Source: Pseudomonas paracarnis
GTDB taxonomy: Bacteria > Pseudomonadota > Gammaproteobacteria > Pseudomonadales > Pseudomonadaceae
Direction of reading: 5' to 3'
Assembly (NCBI RefSeq): GCF_904063055.1
Contig: NZ_CAJFCN010000010.1
Span: 1 to 64,000, forward strand
DNA length: 64,000 nucleotides
Under the pieces are notes generated by a model. The model was not told the origin of the DNA. It did no database searches and worked only from the letters and a program-made list of their open reading frames with translations. Of this stretch, positions 9,701 through 17,730 are shown piece after piece. Position 1 is the first letter of the stretch. Each line of letters starts with the position of its first letter. The translations under genes and the position numbers were made by a program.

Positions 9701-10400
9701 AAGGCCGCAGCGATTTATAGGCGCGCACAATCACTTCGTTGCCGATAAACGCATCGACGTCACCTTGCTTCAAGGCTTCGAGGCCGCTGTAGAGGTTGGG
9801 GGCGAGCATGATGTGGCTGTCGGGATACGCCGCGTGAACCTTCTGCACGTTGGCGTAGCCGTCGAGCAACACCAGCTTCTTGCCAGCCAGATCGTCGCCT
9901 TGGGTATCGTCGCGACGCAGCACCACCACCGAGCGGTCGGGCATGTAGTCCGGGGTGAATTGCAGGCCAGGTACGTCACGCTCGTAACCATTGGCACTGG
10001 TGAGAATGTCGATGGTGCCGTTGCGCAGCGCTTCGACCGCCTGGGCGCGCTCGGAGAAGCCCAGCACTTGCATGGGCACACCCAGCCGCGCGCCAACCAG
10101 GCTCAAATAATCGGCGCTGATGCCCTGGTAGCGATTGCGGTCGCGGGTGATATCGATCGGCTGGTAGTCATCTATCGAGATACCCACTTTGAGTGTCCGA
10201 TGCGCCGCCAACCACTGCTGCTCCGTTGGCGCCAGCGGCATAGGTTCAAGCGGGATAAACGCCGGGACCAGTTTGAACGGCAGGCTGACGGCGGCCAGGC
10301 TCATGGGCACCTGGATGAGCCACAACAGGCACACCAGCTTCAACGTCCATTGGATCAACACCTGCACCGGTTGGGTTTCCTTGATTGGGCGACTGGGCAA
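6795..10400 (-). CDS. rocS1: BvgS/RocS1-like hybrid sensor histidine kinase
   Basis: A 1201-residue unorthodox sensor kinase. An N-terminal signal/anchor (LVCLLWLIQVPMSLAA) precedes two tandem periplasmic solute-binding (SBP_bac_3) modules at about 45-275 and 300-525. A transmembrane helix follows near 540-565, then a PAS domain (about 585-705), HisKA (SALSHEIRTPMTAII near 735), HATPase (with GTGLGLSICKQLVELMGG), a receiver (VTDCQMPGMSG) and a C-terminal Hpt (LHRLKGICSLV). This is the BvgS/EvgS/RocS1 architecture. Phosphate should pass His-Asp-His to RocA1 and RocR. The longest frame starts at a TTG (10400). A GTG at 10367 with AAGGA 10 bases upstream gives a cleaner signal peptide and may be the true start. 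Confidence 0.92.
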   Translation of the reverse strand: MPSRPIKETQPVQVLIQWTLKLVCLLWLIQVPMSLAAVSLPFKLVPAFIPLEPMPLAPTEQQWLAAHRTLKVGISIDDYQPIDITRDRNRYQGISADYLSLVGARLGVPMQVLGFSERAQAVEALRNGTIDILTSANGYERDVPGLQFTPDYMPDRSVVVLRRDDTQGDDLAGKKLVLLDGYANVQKVHAAYPDSHIMLAPNLYSGLEALKQGDVDAFIGNEVIVRAYKSLRPYLGLQIKEQSRLAPIGFAFATRQADPLLGAMMNRALASLDESVQREILARWTTGLGVGISGERVALSASEQAWVREHPHVVVVAQQMSPYIFRDKDGQWVGLNVDLLNRISRMTGLQFVYEEVGSTAQTLEWLETGRAQMNTTLAVNQERSALLNFSHGFGGSGWVFIERADASPLTGLNQLDGKVLALPARHVLESQIRHAHPNITLRLVDNYNQARELVRRGEAAATIQTEVEVQSYPEDGLRIGRSVDGKWSSNCLSVRKDQPELLSILNKALEALPVAELSALRLRWIGAVAIPLPAWQRVPPWAYWTVATALLFVLVSLVWNSRLKRQIRQRLEAEQRLNDQLAFKRALLDGMPNPLFVRDLDGRLVTCNKSYEQQLATRLELIQGLTLMESKVVPDATAARLHEGHMEQLATQQPLFVDRQLELNGGSYHVYQWTVPFFDAQGRLQGLLGGWIDINERKDLERQLMDARQAADEANYAKSAFLSALSHEIRTPMTAIIGLLELEQERCLASGQPVSEALQVAHRSARELIALMGDSLDLAKIEAGHLQLAPQTTELKRFFEGIQSLFEATAQKKGLHLTLAFDPAAQGYYWFDPLRLRQVMHNLLGNALKFTERGGVHLSVTCQRDETDSEYLHLCVKDSGPGISAEQQPRVFKPFTQVSALTAAQHGGTGLGLSICKQLVELMGGSIHLDSVVGEGTVVCIDLRLDRVSTDDVPATPTATLLPTGRSLSILVVDDLAANRLVLAQQLQFLGHQVVALESAEAALQRWREQRFDVLVTDCQMPGMSGYALSATIRRLEAEEQRPRSALVGCTANAMKDEQRRCEDAGMDELLVKPVTLEHWTQVLARLAPQRSFDIEALRTMTQADGPVLQSMLQELAKSLDHEHEVLAGALAERDVARLNASLHRLKGICSLVDALPLAKACVALEQCAREQRGAELEEPWLRLSEVLKAFRRDLQPYLDA

Positions 10401-10421
10401 GTATGGCTCGCCAGAATGAAA

Positions 10422-10444
10422 AAGCCCGTCACGAGGACGGGCTT
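10422..10444 (-). terminator. Rho-independent terminator of thrC
   Basis: A 9-bp perfect stem AAGCCCGTC/GACGGGCTT has a 5-nt loop. Read leftward it is followed by TTTTCATT. It lies about 190 bp beyond the thrC stop, on the far side of a REP element, and only 22 bp before the kinase start. Confidence 0.8.
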
Positions 10445-10522
10445 GGCCGACTGCAAAAAGCTGAATGCATACCTGTAGCAGCCTGATATCCGCCTCAGGG
10501 TCAGCGGGTGAGTTAGCTGAAT

Positions 10523-10608
10523 GTGGGAGCCGGGCTTGCCCGCGATGCAGACGCCTGGGTATTCAGTCGTACCGAGGCGCCTGCATCGCAGGCAAGCCAG
10601 CTCCCACA
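10523..10608. repeat. Hybrid REP inverted pair
   Basis: The left arm carries the GGGCTTGCCCGCGAT subtype. The right arm is the inverse of the other subtype, GGCTTGCCTGCGAT. Outer GTGGGAG and CTCCCAC are intact. The element separates thrC from its terminator. Confidence 0.83.
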
Positions 10609-10631
10609 CAAACCCGCTACCCCATTCTTGA

Positions 10632-12041
10632 TTAGAGCGGTTTGCCCCGATTGCCATGCTGGCTGACAAACGCCTGCACTGTCTTCAGGTCATTGGCCAA
10701 TACGGTGCAGCGCTCTTCGCGCTCGAACAGGTCGGTCAAATGCTCCGGCAACTCCAGGGCCTTGCCAATGCCGGCTTTCTCGACCGCTTCCGGGAACTTG
10801 ACCGGGTGCGCGGTACCGAGGATCACCATTGGAATATCCAGGCTGCGGCGGCATTCGCGGGCGGCTTTCACGCCGATAGCCGTGTGCGGGTCGAGCACTT
10901 CGCCGGTTTCGGCATAGACCTGCGCGATGGTTTCGCAGGTCTGCGCATCGTCCACGGCCAGGGAATCGAACAGCTTGCGGGTTTCGGTCCAGCGCTCTTG
11001 CTCGACGCTGAAACCGCCACCTTGCTTGAAGCTGTTCATCAACTCGGCCAGGGCTGCGCCGTTGCGACCGTGCATGTCGAACAGCAAGCGTTCGAAGTTC
11101 GACGAGACCATGATGTCCATGGACGGCGACAGCGTGGCGTGCAGGGTTTCCTTCACATACTGGTTGCCGCTCATGAAGCGATGCAGGATGTCGTTGCGGT
11201 TGGTGGCGACGATCAACTGGTTGATCGGCAGGCCCATGTTGCGTGCCAGGTAACCGGCGAAGATGTCGCCGAAGTTGCCGGTCGGCACCGAGAACGACAC
11301 CGAACGCGCCGGGCCGCCCAACTGCAGCGATGCATGGAAGTAGTAGACGATCTGGGCCATGATCCGCGCCCAGTTGATCGAGTTCACCGCCACCAGACGC
11401 GTGCCCTTGAGGAAGCTCTGGTCAGCGAAGCTGTTCTTGACCATTTCCTGGCAGTCGTCGAAGTTGCCTTCGATGGCGATGTTGTGAATGTTCTCACCGA
11501 AGATGGTGGTCATCTGCCGACGTTGCACCTCCGACACGCGCTTGTGCGGGTGCAGGATGAAGATATCGACGTTTTCGCAGTGCTTGCACCCTTCGATGGC
11601 CGCCGAGCCGGTGTCGCCGGAGGTGGCGCCGATGATCACCACGCGCTCGCCGCGCTTTTCCAGCACGTAGTCGAGCAGGCGACCGAGCAGTTGCAGGGCA
11701 AAGTCCTTGAACGCCAGGGTCGGGCCGTGGAACAGCTCCAGTACCCACTCGTTGCCGTTCAACTGGCGCAGAGGTGCGATGGCGCTATGGGCAAACACGC
11801 CGTACGTCTCTTCCAGGATCTTTTTAAAATCCGCATCCGGAATGCTGCCGGTGACGAACGGGCGCATCACTCGGAAAGCCAGCTCGTGATACGGCAGGCC
11901 GGCCCAGGAGGCGATTTCTTCCTGGGTGAAGCGTGGCAGGTTTTCGGGCACATACAGGCCGCCGTCGGTGGCAAGGCCTGCCAGCAGAACGTCTTCGAAA
12001 TTCAGGGCCGGTGCCTGGCCGCGGGTGCTGATGTAACGCAT
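10632..12041 (-). CDS. thrC: Threonine synthase
   Basis: A 469-residue PLP-dependent enzyme that converts O-phospho-L-homoserine to L-threonine, the last step of threonine synthesis. The N-terminus MRYISTRGQAPALNFEDVLLAGLATDGGLYVPE is characteristic of the long (ThrC type 2) enzymes. The PLP lysine lies in GPTLAFKDFALQLLG near residue 112. The phosphate-binding loop is in GATSGDTGSAAIEG near 143. A GAGGAG ribosome site precedes the ATG. It lies 67 bp downstream of hom, on the same strand, and is presumably co-transcribed with it. Confidence 0.97.
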   Translation of the reverse strand: MRYISTRGQAPALNFEDVLLAGLATDGGLYVPENLPRFTQEEIASWAGLPYHELAFRVMRPFVTGSIPDADFKKILEETYGVFAHSAIAPLRQLNGNEWVLELFHGPTLAFKDFALQLLGRLLDYVLEKRGERVVIIGATSGDTGSAAIEGCKHCENVDIFILHPHKRVSEVQRRQMTTIFGENIHNIAIEGNFDDCQEMVKNSFADQSFLKGTRLVAVNSINWARIMAQIVYYFHASLQLGGPARSVSFSVPTGNFGDIFAGYLARNMGLPINQLIVATNRNDILHRFMSGNQYVKETLHATLSPSMDIMVSSNFERLLFDMHGRNGAALAELMNSFKQGGGFSVEQERWTETRKLFDSLAVDDAQTCETIAQVYAETGEVLDPHTAIGVKAARECRRSLDIPMVILGTAHPVKFPEAVEKAGIGKALELPEHLTDLFEREERCTVLANDLKTVQAFVSQHGNRGKPL

Positions 12042-12067
12042 GACTGGCTCCTCTAAAACATTCTCGA

Positions 12068-12096
12068 ACAGGGGCCGCCGAATGGACGGGGCCCCT
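12068..12096. other. Intercistronic hairpin between hom and thrC
   Basis: CAGGGGCC and GGCCCCTG form an 8-bp inverted repeat around a roughly 12-nt loop. No T-run follows on either strand. It could be an mRNA stabilising or processing hairpin in the hom-thrC message. Confidence 0.5.
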
Positions 12097-12108
12097 GGAA
12101 CAAATCGG

Positions 12109-13413
12109 TTAGTTCAAGTGTTCGACGCGAATCCGCACCACCGGGCCGACCACGCCTTGCAAGGCTTCCAGGGCATGGATGGCATCGTTGATGTGCTGTT
12201 CGAGCACGCGGTGGGTCAGCAGGATCATCGGCACCTGGCCGTTTTGTTCCTCGACTTCCTTCTGCATGATCGACTCGATGTTGATACCGCGCTCCGACAG
12301 GATGCTGGCCACCTGGGCCAGCACGCCTGGATGGTCCTGGGCCTGGATGCGCAGGTAGTAGGCACTTTCGCAGGCTTCGATCGGCAGGATCGGGTGGGCC
12401 GACAGCGAGTCCGGCTGGAAGGCCAGGTGCGGCACACGGTTTTCCGGGTCGCTGGTCATGGCGCGAACCACGTCCACCAGGTCGGCGATCACTGACGAAG
12501 CGGTCGGCTCCATGCCGGCACCGGCGCCGTAGAACAGGGTGGAACCGGCGGCGTCACCGTTGACCATCACCGCGTTCATCACGCCATTGACGTTGGCGAT
12601 CAGGCGGTCGGCCGGGATCAGCGTCGGGTGCACCCGCAATTCGATACCGGCCGGGGTGCTGCGCGCTACGCCCAGGTGCTTGATGCGGTAGCCCAGGGCT
12701 TCGGCGTAGTTCACGTCGGCGGTGGTCAGCTTGGTGATGCCTTCGGTGTAGGCCTTGTCGAATTGCAGCGGGATACCAAAAGCGATGGACGCCAGGATGG
12801 TCAGCTTGTGGGCCGCGTCGATGCCTTCCACGTCGAAGGTCGGGTCGGCTTCCGCGTAACCCAGGGCCTGGGCTTCGGCCAGCACGTCTTCGAAGGTACG
12901 GCCCTTCTCGCGCATTTCGGTGAGGATGAAGTTACCGGTGCCGTTGATGATGCCGGCCACCCAGTTGATGCGGTTGGCGGACAGGCCTTCGCGGATTGCC
13001 TTGATCACCGGGATACCACCGGCCACCGCGGCTTCGAACGCCACGATCACGCCTTTCTCGCGGGCCTTGGCGAAGATCTCGTTGCCGTGCACGGCGATCA
13101 GCGCCTTGTTGGCGGTGACCACGTGCTTGCCGTGCTCAATGGCCTTGAGCACCAACTCGCGGGCCACGGTGTAGCCGCCAACCAGTTCGATGACGATATC
13201 GATCTCAGGGTTGGTGGCCACGGCGAACACATCGTTGGTAATCGCAATACCGGTCGTTTCGAACTGAGGCTTTGGCGAACGCGTGGCAATCTGCGCCACT
13301 TCAATCCCGCGACCTGCGCGGCGGGAAATTTCTTCAGCGTTACGCTGAAGTACGTTGAAGGTACCGCCACCGACGGTCCCTAACCCACAGATGCCTACTT
13401 TGACCGGTTTCAC
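12109..13413 (-). CDS. hom: Homoserine dehydrogenase
   Basis: A 434-residue NAD(P)-dependent homoserine dehydrogenase. It reduces aspartate semialdehyde to homoserine, the branch point to threonine and methionine. The Rossmann motif VKVGICGLGTVGGGTFNVL is at the very N-terminus. The catalytic core holds TANKALIAVHG and the family segment with GIINGTGNFILT. A C-terminal ACT domain (about 355-425, SERGINIESIMQKE) suggests allosteric control by threonine. I chose the GTG at 13413 because GGGGAG lies 7 bases upstream and the 434-residue length matches Pseudomonas Hom. Frames open farther upstream are not supported. It is the monofunctional type, not fused to aspartokinase. Confidence 0.96.
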   Translation of the reverse strand: MKPVKVGICGLGTVGGGTFNVLQRNAEEISRRAGRGIEVAQIATRSPKPQFETTGIAITNDVFAVATNPEIDIVIELVGGYTVARELVLKAIEHGKHVVTANKALIAVHGNEIFAKAREKGVIVAFEAAVAGGIPVIKAIREGLSANRINWVAGIINGTGNFILTEMREKGRTFEDVLAEAQALGYAEADPTFDVEGIDAAHKLTILASIAFGIPLQFDKAYTEGITKLTTADVNYAEALGYRIKHLGVARSTPAGIELRVHPTLIPADRLIANVNGVMNAVMVNGDAAGSTLFYGAGAGMEPTASSVIADLVDVVRAMTSDPENRVPHLAFQPDSLSAHPILPIEACESAYYLRIQAQDHPGVLAQVASILSERGINIESIMQKEVEEQNGQVPMILLTHRVLEQHINDAIHALEALQGVVGPVVRIRVEHLN

Positions 13414-13514
13414 TGAAGAACTCCCCATGAAACGGCCGACGCTAGGTCGGCCGTGAAAACAGCCGCACAACTGCGGCTCTCAATTAATGACTCGCCGACG
13501 GTTCGGCGGGCCAT
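13410..13514 (-). CDS. Possible 34-codon upstream ORF overlapping the hom start
   Basis: An ATG-initiated frame starts MARRTVGESLIESRS and ends at a TGA that overlaps the hom GTG start (GTGA). This is the geometry of translational coupling. It spans three hairpins between dsbC and hom. It has no Shine-Dalgarno and is not rich in Thr or Met codons, so it does not look like a classical attenuator peptide. Coding status is uncertain. Confidence 0.25.
   Translation of the reverse strand: MARRTVGESLIESRSCAAVFTADLASAVSWGVLQ
13432..13508 (-). promoter_or_regulatory. Triple hairpin array between dsbC and hom
   Basis: Three perfect stems lie in series: 13432-13454 (ACGGCCGAC/GTCGGCCGT, 9 bp), 13461-13478 (AGCCGCA/TGCGGCT, 7 bp) and 13493-13508 (CGCCGA/TCGGCG, 6 bp). 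Read leftward, the middle one is followed by GTTTTC and the first by TTTC, so they resemble weak terminators or an attenuator. The last hairpin ends just before the hom ribosome site. Confidence 0.55.
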
Positions 13515-13541
13515 GATCGTCAAAGGCTCAACGATAAATGC

Positions 13542-14273
13542 TTACTTGGCACCCAGTGCCAGTTTGGCAACTTGCGGCGCCGGCTGGTAGCCCGGAATCA
13601 CCTGGCCGTCGGCCAAAACGATGGCCGGTGTACCGTTCACACCAATGGACTGGCCCAGGGCGAACTGCTTGGAAACCGGGTTGGCGCATTTGGCCGATTT
13701 GATTTCCTTGCCGTCGACCATCTTGTCCATGGCCGCCTTTTTGTCGGCCGAACACCATACGGCTTGCAACTGCTCGTCACCCGGCGAACCCAGGCCCTGG
13801 CGCGGGAACGCGACGTAGCGCACTTCCACGCCCAGCTTGTTCAGTGCCGGGATTTCAGCGTGCAGCTTGTGGCAGTACGGGCAGGTGGTGTCGGTGAACA
13901 CGGTGATGTGGGTCTTGGTCTCGCCGATGGCCGGGTACACCACGGTTTCAGCCACCGGGATACCGTTGATCAGCTTGGACACACCCAGGCGCTCGGCCTT
14001 CTCGGTCAGGTTGACCGGCTTGCCGTCCTTGAGCTGGAACAGGTAGCCCTGGACGATGTACTGGCCATCGGCACTGGCGTACAGCACACGGCTGCCCTTG
14101 AGCTTGACTTCATACAGGCCGGCCATGGGGCTGGCGCTGATGCTTTCGATCGGGGTATCGAGCGCCAGGTTGGCCAGGCTCTTGCGAATGGTCTGCTCGG
14201 CCGCATCATCGGCGACCGCAAAGGTGGAAACCAACGCAATGGCTGCGGCGGCAATAATCTGGGTCAAGCGCAT
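13542..14273 (-). CDS. dsbC: Periplasmic disulfide isomerase DsbC
   Basis: A 243-residue thiol:disulfide interchange protein with a signal peptide (MRLTQIIAAAAIALVSTFAVADDA). It acts in the periplasm as a homodimeric disulfide isomerase and chaperone kept reduced by DsbD. An N-terminal dimerisation domain (about 25-85) precedes the thioredoxin-fold domain with the CPYC active site (FTDTTCPYCHKLH, about residue 120). The conserved cis-Pro is in NGTPAIVLADG. I chose the ATG at 14273 for its AGGAG site 6 bases upstream and the typical length. It lies between xerD and hom on the same strand. Confidence 0.96.
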   Translation of the reverse strand: MRLTQIIAAAAIALVSTFAVADDAAEQTIRKSLANLALDTPIESISASPMAGLYEVKLKGSRVLYASADGQYIVQGYLFQLKDGKPVNLTEKAERLGVSKLINGIPVAETVVYPAIGETKTHITVFTDTTCPYCHKLHAEIPALNKLGVEVRYVAFPRQGLGSPGDEQLQAVWCSADKKAAMDKMVDGKEIKSAKCANPVSKQFALGQSIGVNGTPAIVLADGQVIPGYQPAPQVAKLALGAK

Positions 14274-14421
14274 GGGAACTCCTGAAGGCAGAGGCAGGGA
14301 CGGGAGCAGAATACTGATCTGGACCACAATGGATGCCGTCCCCTTTGCGAACCGGCAAAGCCTACCACAGTTGGGCGGGAGGGCAGACCGCGACAGGTAA
14401 AATGGGCCATTTCTGACGGTT

Positions 14422-15318
14422 TTATCCGCGCGGGTGATGCTTGGCGTGCATATCCTGCAAACGTGCGCGCGCCACATGGGTGTAGATCTGGGTTGTGGAT
14501 AAGTCGCTGTGGCCGAGCAGCATCTGTACCACGCGCAAATCCGCGCCGTGGTTGAGCAAGTGGGTGGCGAAGGCATGGCGCAAGGTGTGGGGTGACAGCG
14601 CCTTGCCGATCCCGGCCACTTTGGCCTGGTGCTTGATGCGGTGCCAGAAGGTCTGGCGGGTCATCTGCTCGCCGCGCTGGCTGGGGAACAGCACGTCGCT
14701 GGGGCGCCCACCCAGCAGTTCGTGGCGCGCATCGCGCATGTAGCGCTCGACCCACACAATCGCCTCCTCGCCCATGGGCACCAGCCGCTCCTTGCTGCCC
14801 TTGCCCATCACGCGCAACACGCCCTGGCGCAGGTTGACCTGCTCCAGCGTCAGGCTGATCAGTTCGGTGACGCGCAGGCCGCAGGCATACAGCACCTCCA
14901 GCATGGCACGGTCGCGCTGGCCGATGGCCTCGCTCAGGTCCGGGGCCGCGAGCAGGGCATCGACGTCGGCTTCCGACAAGGATTTTGGCAACGGCCTGCC
15001 GAGTTGCGGCATGTCGATTTGTAGGGTCGGGTCGACGGCAATGAGTTTTTCCCGCAGCAGGTAGCGATAAAAGCCACGCACGCCGGAGAGGAATCGCGCA
15101 GTGGAGCGCGGTTTGTAGTTCTGCTCCAGGCGCCAGGCCAGGTGATCGAGGATCAGCTCGCGCCCGGCATTTTTCAGCTCAAGTTTTTTCTCCTGCAGCC
15201 AGCCGTTAAACAGCGCCAGGTCACTGCGGTAGGCCTGGCGTGTGTTGTCCGACAGGCCTTTTTCCAACCAGAGGGCGTCGAGGAAGCGGTCGATCAGGGG
15301 ATGGTCAATGGCAGGCAT
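14422..15318 (-). CDS. xerD: Site-specific tyrosine recombinase XerD
   Basis: A 298-residue tyrosine recombinase that with XerC resolves chromosome dimers at dif under FtsK control. It has the SAM-like N-terminal domain (about 1-90) and a catalytic domain. The catalytic residues are readable: Arg in ACGLRVTEL, Lys in GKGSKERLVP, the HTLRHAFATH box, His in LLGHSDLSTTQ and nucleophile Tyr in TQIYTHV. I chose the ATG at 15318 (MPAIDHPLIDRFLDALWLEKG) as the usual family start. A GTG two codons upstream is possible. The tandem xerD-dsbC-hom-thrC is conserved in Pseudomonas. Confidence 0.96.
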   Translation of the reverse strand: MPAIDHPLIDRFLDALWLEKGLSDNTRQAYRSDLALFNGWLQEKKLELKNAGRELILDHLAWRLEQNYKPRSTARFLSGVRGFYRYLLREKLIAVDPTLQIDMPQLGRPLPKSLSEADVDALLAAPDLSEAIGQRDRAMLEVLYACGLRVTELISLTLEQVNLRQGVLRVMGKGSKERLVPMGEEAIVWVERYMRDARHELLGGRPSDVLFPSQRGEQMTRQTFWHRIKHQAKVAGIGKALSPHTLRHAFATHLLNHGADLRVVQMLLGHSDLSTTQIYTHVARARLQDMHAKHHPRG

Positions 15319-15425
15319 GGGCACTCAAGCAACGCAGCACAAGGCAATACGCGAATTATTTAGTGAACTGTGGCAAGAGCCATTAGTCTTTCATAGCCCG
15401 CTAATTCAAGGAACAGGAAGCTTTA

Positions 15426-17234
15426 ATGAACGAACAACAGATTTTGTTGGCTTTTGGCGGTATCGGCGTGGCCGCACTCGGCTGCCAGTGGCTGGCCTGG
15501 CGCCTGAAACTGCCGGCGATTCTGTTTCTTCTGCTGAGCGGGATTCTGGCAGGGCCGATACTCGGATGGCTCGACCCGCAGGAAATGTTCGGCCCTCTGT
15601 TGATGCCATTGGTGTCGTTGGCAGTGGCGCTGATCCTGTTTGAGGGCAGCCTGACCCTGCACCTGTCGGAATGGAAGGAAATCGGCAGCGTCGTCCACCG
15701 GCTGGTCACCGTCGGCGCACTCTCGACCTGGGCGGTGATCACCCTGGCCACCCACTGGCTGCTGGGTTTCGACTGGATGCTGGCACTGCTGTTCGGCACC
15801 CTGACACTGGTCACCGGCCCAACCGTGATCGTGCCCATGTTGCGTGTGGTGCGCCCCAAAGCGTCCATCGCCAATATCCTGCGCTGGGAAGGCATCGTCA
15901 TCGACCCGATTGGCGCACTGCTGGCGGTAGTGGTGTATAGCTTTATCATCGCCAGTGCGTCGGGCGATGGTTTGAGCCACAGCCTGCTGACCTTCGGCGG
16001 CGTCATCCTCTGCGGCAGCCTGTTCGGCATCGCCGGTGGCTGGGTACTGGGGCAGATCATGCGCCGCCAGTGGTTGCCGGAATACCTGCATAACCTGGCG
16101 ACACTGGCGGGCGTGCTGGGTATCTTCATCGCTTCCAACCAGGTGATGCATGAGTCCGGCCTGCTGGCGGTCACGCTGATGGGCATGTGGATGGCGAACA
16201 TGAAAGGCGTGGATGTACGGCACATCCTGCACTTCAAGGAAAACCTCAGCGTGTTGCTGATTTCCGGGCTGTTTATCCTGCTGGCGGCACGCCTGGACCT
16301 GAACGCCATGATCGCCCTGGGGCCGTTCGTGTTGATCCTGCTGTTGATCATCCAATTCATTGCACGCCCGTTGAACGTGGCGCTTTCGACCTTTGGCTCG
16401 GGGTTGAACTGGCGCGAGCGCGCACTGCTGGCCTGGATCGCCCCACGGGGCATTGTGGCGGCGGCGGTGTCAGCGATCTTTGCGATCCGCCTGGATGAGG
16501 CTGGCCACGAAGGCGCGTTGTTGCTGGTGCCGCTGACCTTCGCGGTGATCATCGGCACCGTGGTGCTGCAAAGCGCCACGGCACGCCCCTTGGCCCGCCT
16601 GCTCAAAGTCGCTGAGCCGGCGCCTAGCGGCTTTTTGATCGTGGGTGCGAACGGCCCGGCGCGAGCACTCGGCAAGGCGTTGCAGCAATTGGGCAGCCGC
16701 GTGTTGCTGACGGATTCCAGCTGGGAAAACATCCGCGCCAGTCGTATGGAAGGCTTGCCTACGTACTTCGGCAACCCGGCCTCCCAGCATGCCGAATCCC
16801 ATCTGGACCTGGTCGGCCTGGGGCACCTGCTCGCCCTCTCGCCTTCTGGCGAACTGAATGCCTTGGCCACCATGCGTTTTCGCCATGACTTCGGCCATCG
16901 CCTGTTCGCCCTGGCCAGCAGCCAGGAAAACCGTCGCACCGACAAGCACAAGGCCAGTCATGAACACCGCGGACACTTGCTGGGCAGCCAACCCTTGAGC
17001 TACACCAAATTGGCCAGCCTGCTGGGCCAAGGCGCCGAGTTGTACAGCACCAGCCTCACCGACGGCTTTGGCTGGGAGCAGTACCAGGCGTTGCACGGCG
17101 AGCGCGCCACCTTGCTGTTTGCCAGGGACACCAGCGGCTGGGTGCACGTGGTCTCGCCCGAGAGCAATTTGAAGCCCGTAGCGGGCTGGACCTTGCTGGC
17201 GGTCATTCAACCGCAGGCCAGCACCGCCGAGTAA
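15426..17234 (+). CDS. Cation:proton antiporter (CPA family) with C-terminal nucleotide-binding-like domain
   Basis: A 602-residue inner-membrane protein with about 12 hydrophobic segments in its first 390 residues (for example KLPAILFLLLSGILAGPILGWL). The core is the Na+/H+ exchanger fold, with TLVTGPTVIVPMLRVVRPK and the IDPIGALLAVVVY segment carrying the presumed transport Asp. After about residue 400, GFLIVGANGPARALGKALQQLG resembles a degenerate TrkA-N/KTN Rossmann domain, then a soluble tail. It should exchange Na+ or K+ for protons. Ion specificity cannot be read. It ends directly against the convergent thioesterase gene with no spacer. Confidence 0.88.
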   Translation: MNEQQILLAFGGIGVAALGCQWLAWRLKLPAILFLLLSGILAGPILGWLDPQEMFGPLLMPLVSLAVALILFEGSLTLHLSEWKEIGSVVHRLVTVGALSTWAVITLATHWLLGFDWMLALLFGTLTLVTGPTVIVPMLRVVRPKASIANILRWEGIVIDPIGALLAVVVYSFIIASASGDGLSHSLLTFGGVILCGSLFGIAGGWVLGQIMRRQWLPEYLHNLATLAGVLGIFIASNQVMHESGLLAVTLMGMWMANMKGVDVRHILHFKENLSVLLISGLFILLAARLDLNAMIALGPFVLILLLIIQFIARPLNVALSTFGSGLNWRERALLAWIAPRGIVAAAVSAIFAIRLDEAGHEGALLLVPLTFAVIIGTVVLQSATARPLARLLKVAEPAPSGFLIVGANGPARALGKALQQLGSRVLLTDSSWENIRASRMEGLPTYFGNPASQHAESHLDLVGLGHLLALSPSGELNALATMRFRHDFGHRLFALASSQENRRTDKHKASHEHRGHLLGSQPLSYTKLASLLGQGAELYSTSLTDGFGWEQYQALHGERATLLFARDTSGWVHVVSPESNLKPVAGWTLLAVIQPQASTAE

Positions 17235-17648
17235 TCAGTCAACAAAGCCAGGCAGTACTGGGACAGGGCGTTTATCTGCGTCAATCGCGACAAAGCTGAA
17301 TACGCCCTGGATCGCCTTTTCACGGCCATCAGCGCTCATGCTCTCGACGAACACTTCAACCTCGACCTTGAGGCTGGTGTTGCCGACCTTGATCACCCGA
17401 CCGATCAGCTCAACGATAGAGCCAGCCGGGATCGCATGGTTGAAGTCGATACGGTCGGTGGAGACCGTCACCAAAGGTAAGCGACAGAAACGCGTGGCGG
17501 TGATGAACGACACTTCGTCCATCCAGGCCAGGGCAGTGCCGCCGAACAGGGTGTTGTGATGGTTGGTGGTGGGCGGGAACACGGCCTTGGTCACGTGGGT
17601 GACGGACAGGTCGGTGCGGCGCTGGATTTCTTCGAGGCGGGTGGTCAT
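17235..17648 (-). CDS. Acyl-CoA thioesterase (YciA-like hotdog)
   Basis: A 137-residue hotdog-fold thioesterase that hydrolyses acyl-CoA to free acid and CoA. The acyl-CoA hydrolase signature is clear: PPTTNHHNTLFGGTALAWMDEVSFITATRFCR, where the N-H-x-N-T-x-F-G-G segment and the following Asp form the active site. The later VELIGRVIKVGNTSLKVEVEVF is the standard beta-sheet stretch. ATG start. The stop codon abuts that of the convergent antiporter gene. Substrate chain length is unknown. Confidence 0.9.
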   Translation of the reverse strand: MTTRLEEIQRRTDLSVTHVTKAVFPPTTNHHNTLFGGTALAWMDEVSFITATRFCRLPLVTVSTDRIDFNHAIPAGSIVELIGRVIKVGNTSLKVEVEVFVESMSADGREKAIQGVFSFVAIDADKRPVPVLPGFVD

Positions 17649-17683
17649 GGGTCAATACCGGCAGATAGGCAAATTTCAGGCAC

Positions 17684-17711
17684 AAAAAAGCAGCCCGTAG
17701 GCTGCTTTTTT
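17684..17711. terminator. Bidirectional terminator after rplS
   Basis: A 12-bp stem AAAAAAGCAGCC/GGCTGCTTTTTT with a 4-nt loop reads as a strong intrinsic terminator in both directions. Leftward it ends the rpsP-rimM-trmD-rplS operon 20 bp after the rplS stop. Confidence 0.92.
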
Positions 17712-17730
17712 CTGCATCGGGAAGCTGGAC

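Noticed and set aside
7953..10478. An 841-codon open frame opposite the sensor kinase
   Set aside because: It is a shadow of the kinase gene. The kinase frame has clear SBP, HisKA, HATPase, REC and Hpt motifs; the opposite frame has none.
14274..14576. N-terminal extension of dsbC
   Set aside because: The internal ATG has AGGAG and begins a perfect signal peptide. The extension runs into xerD.
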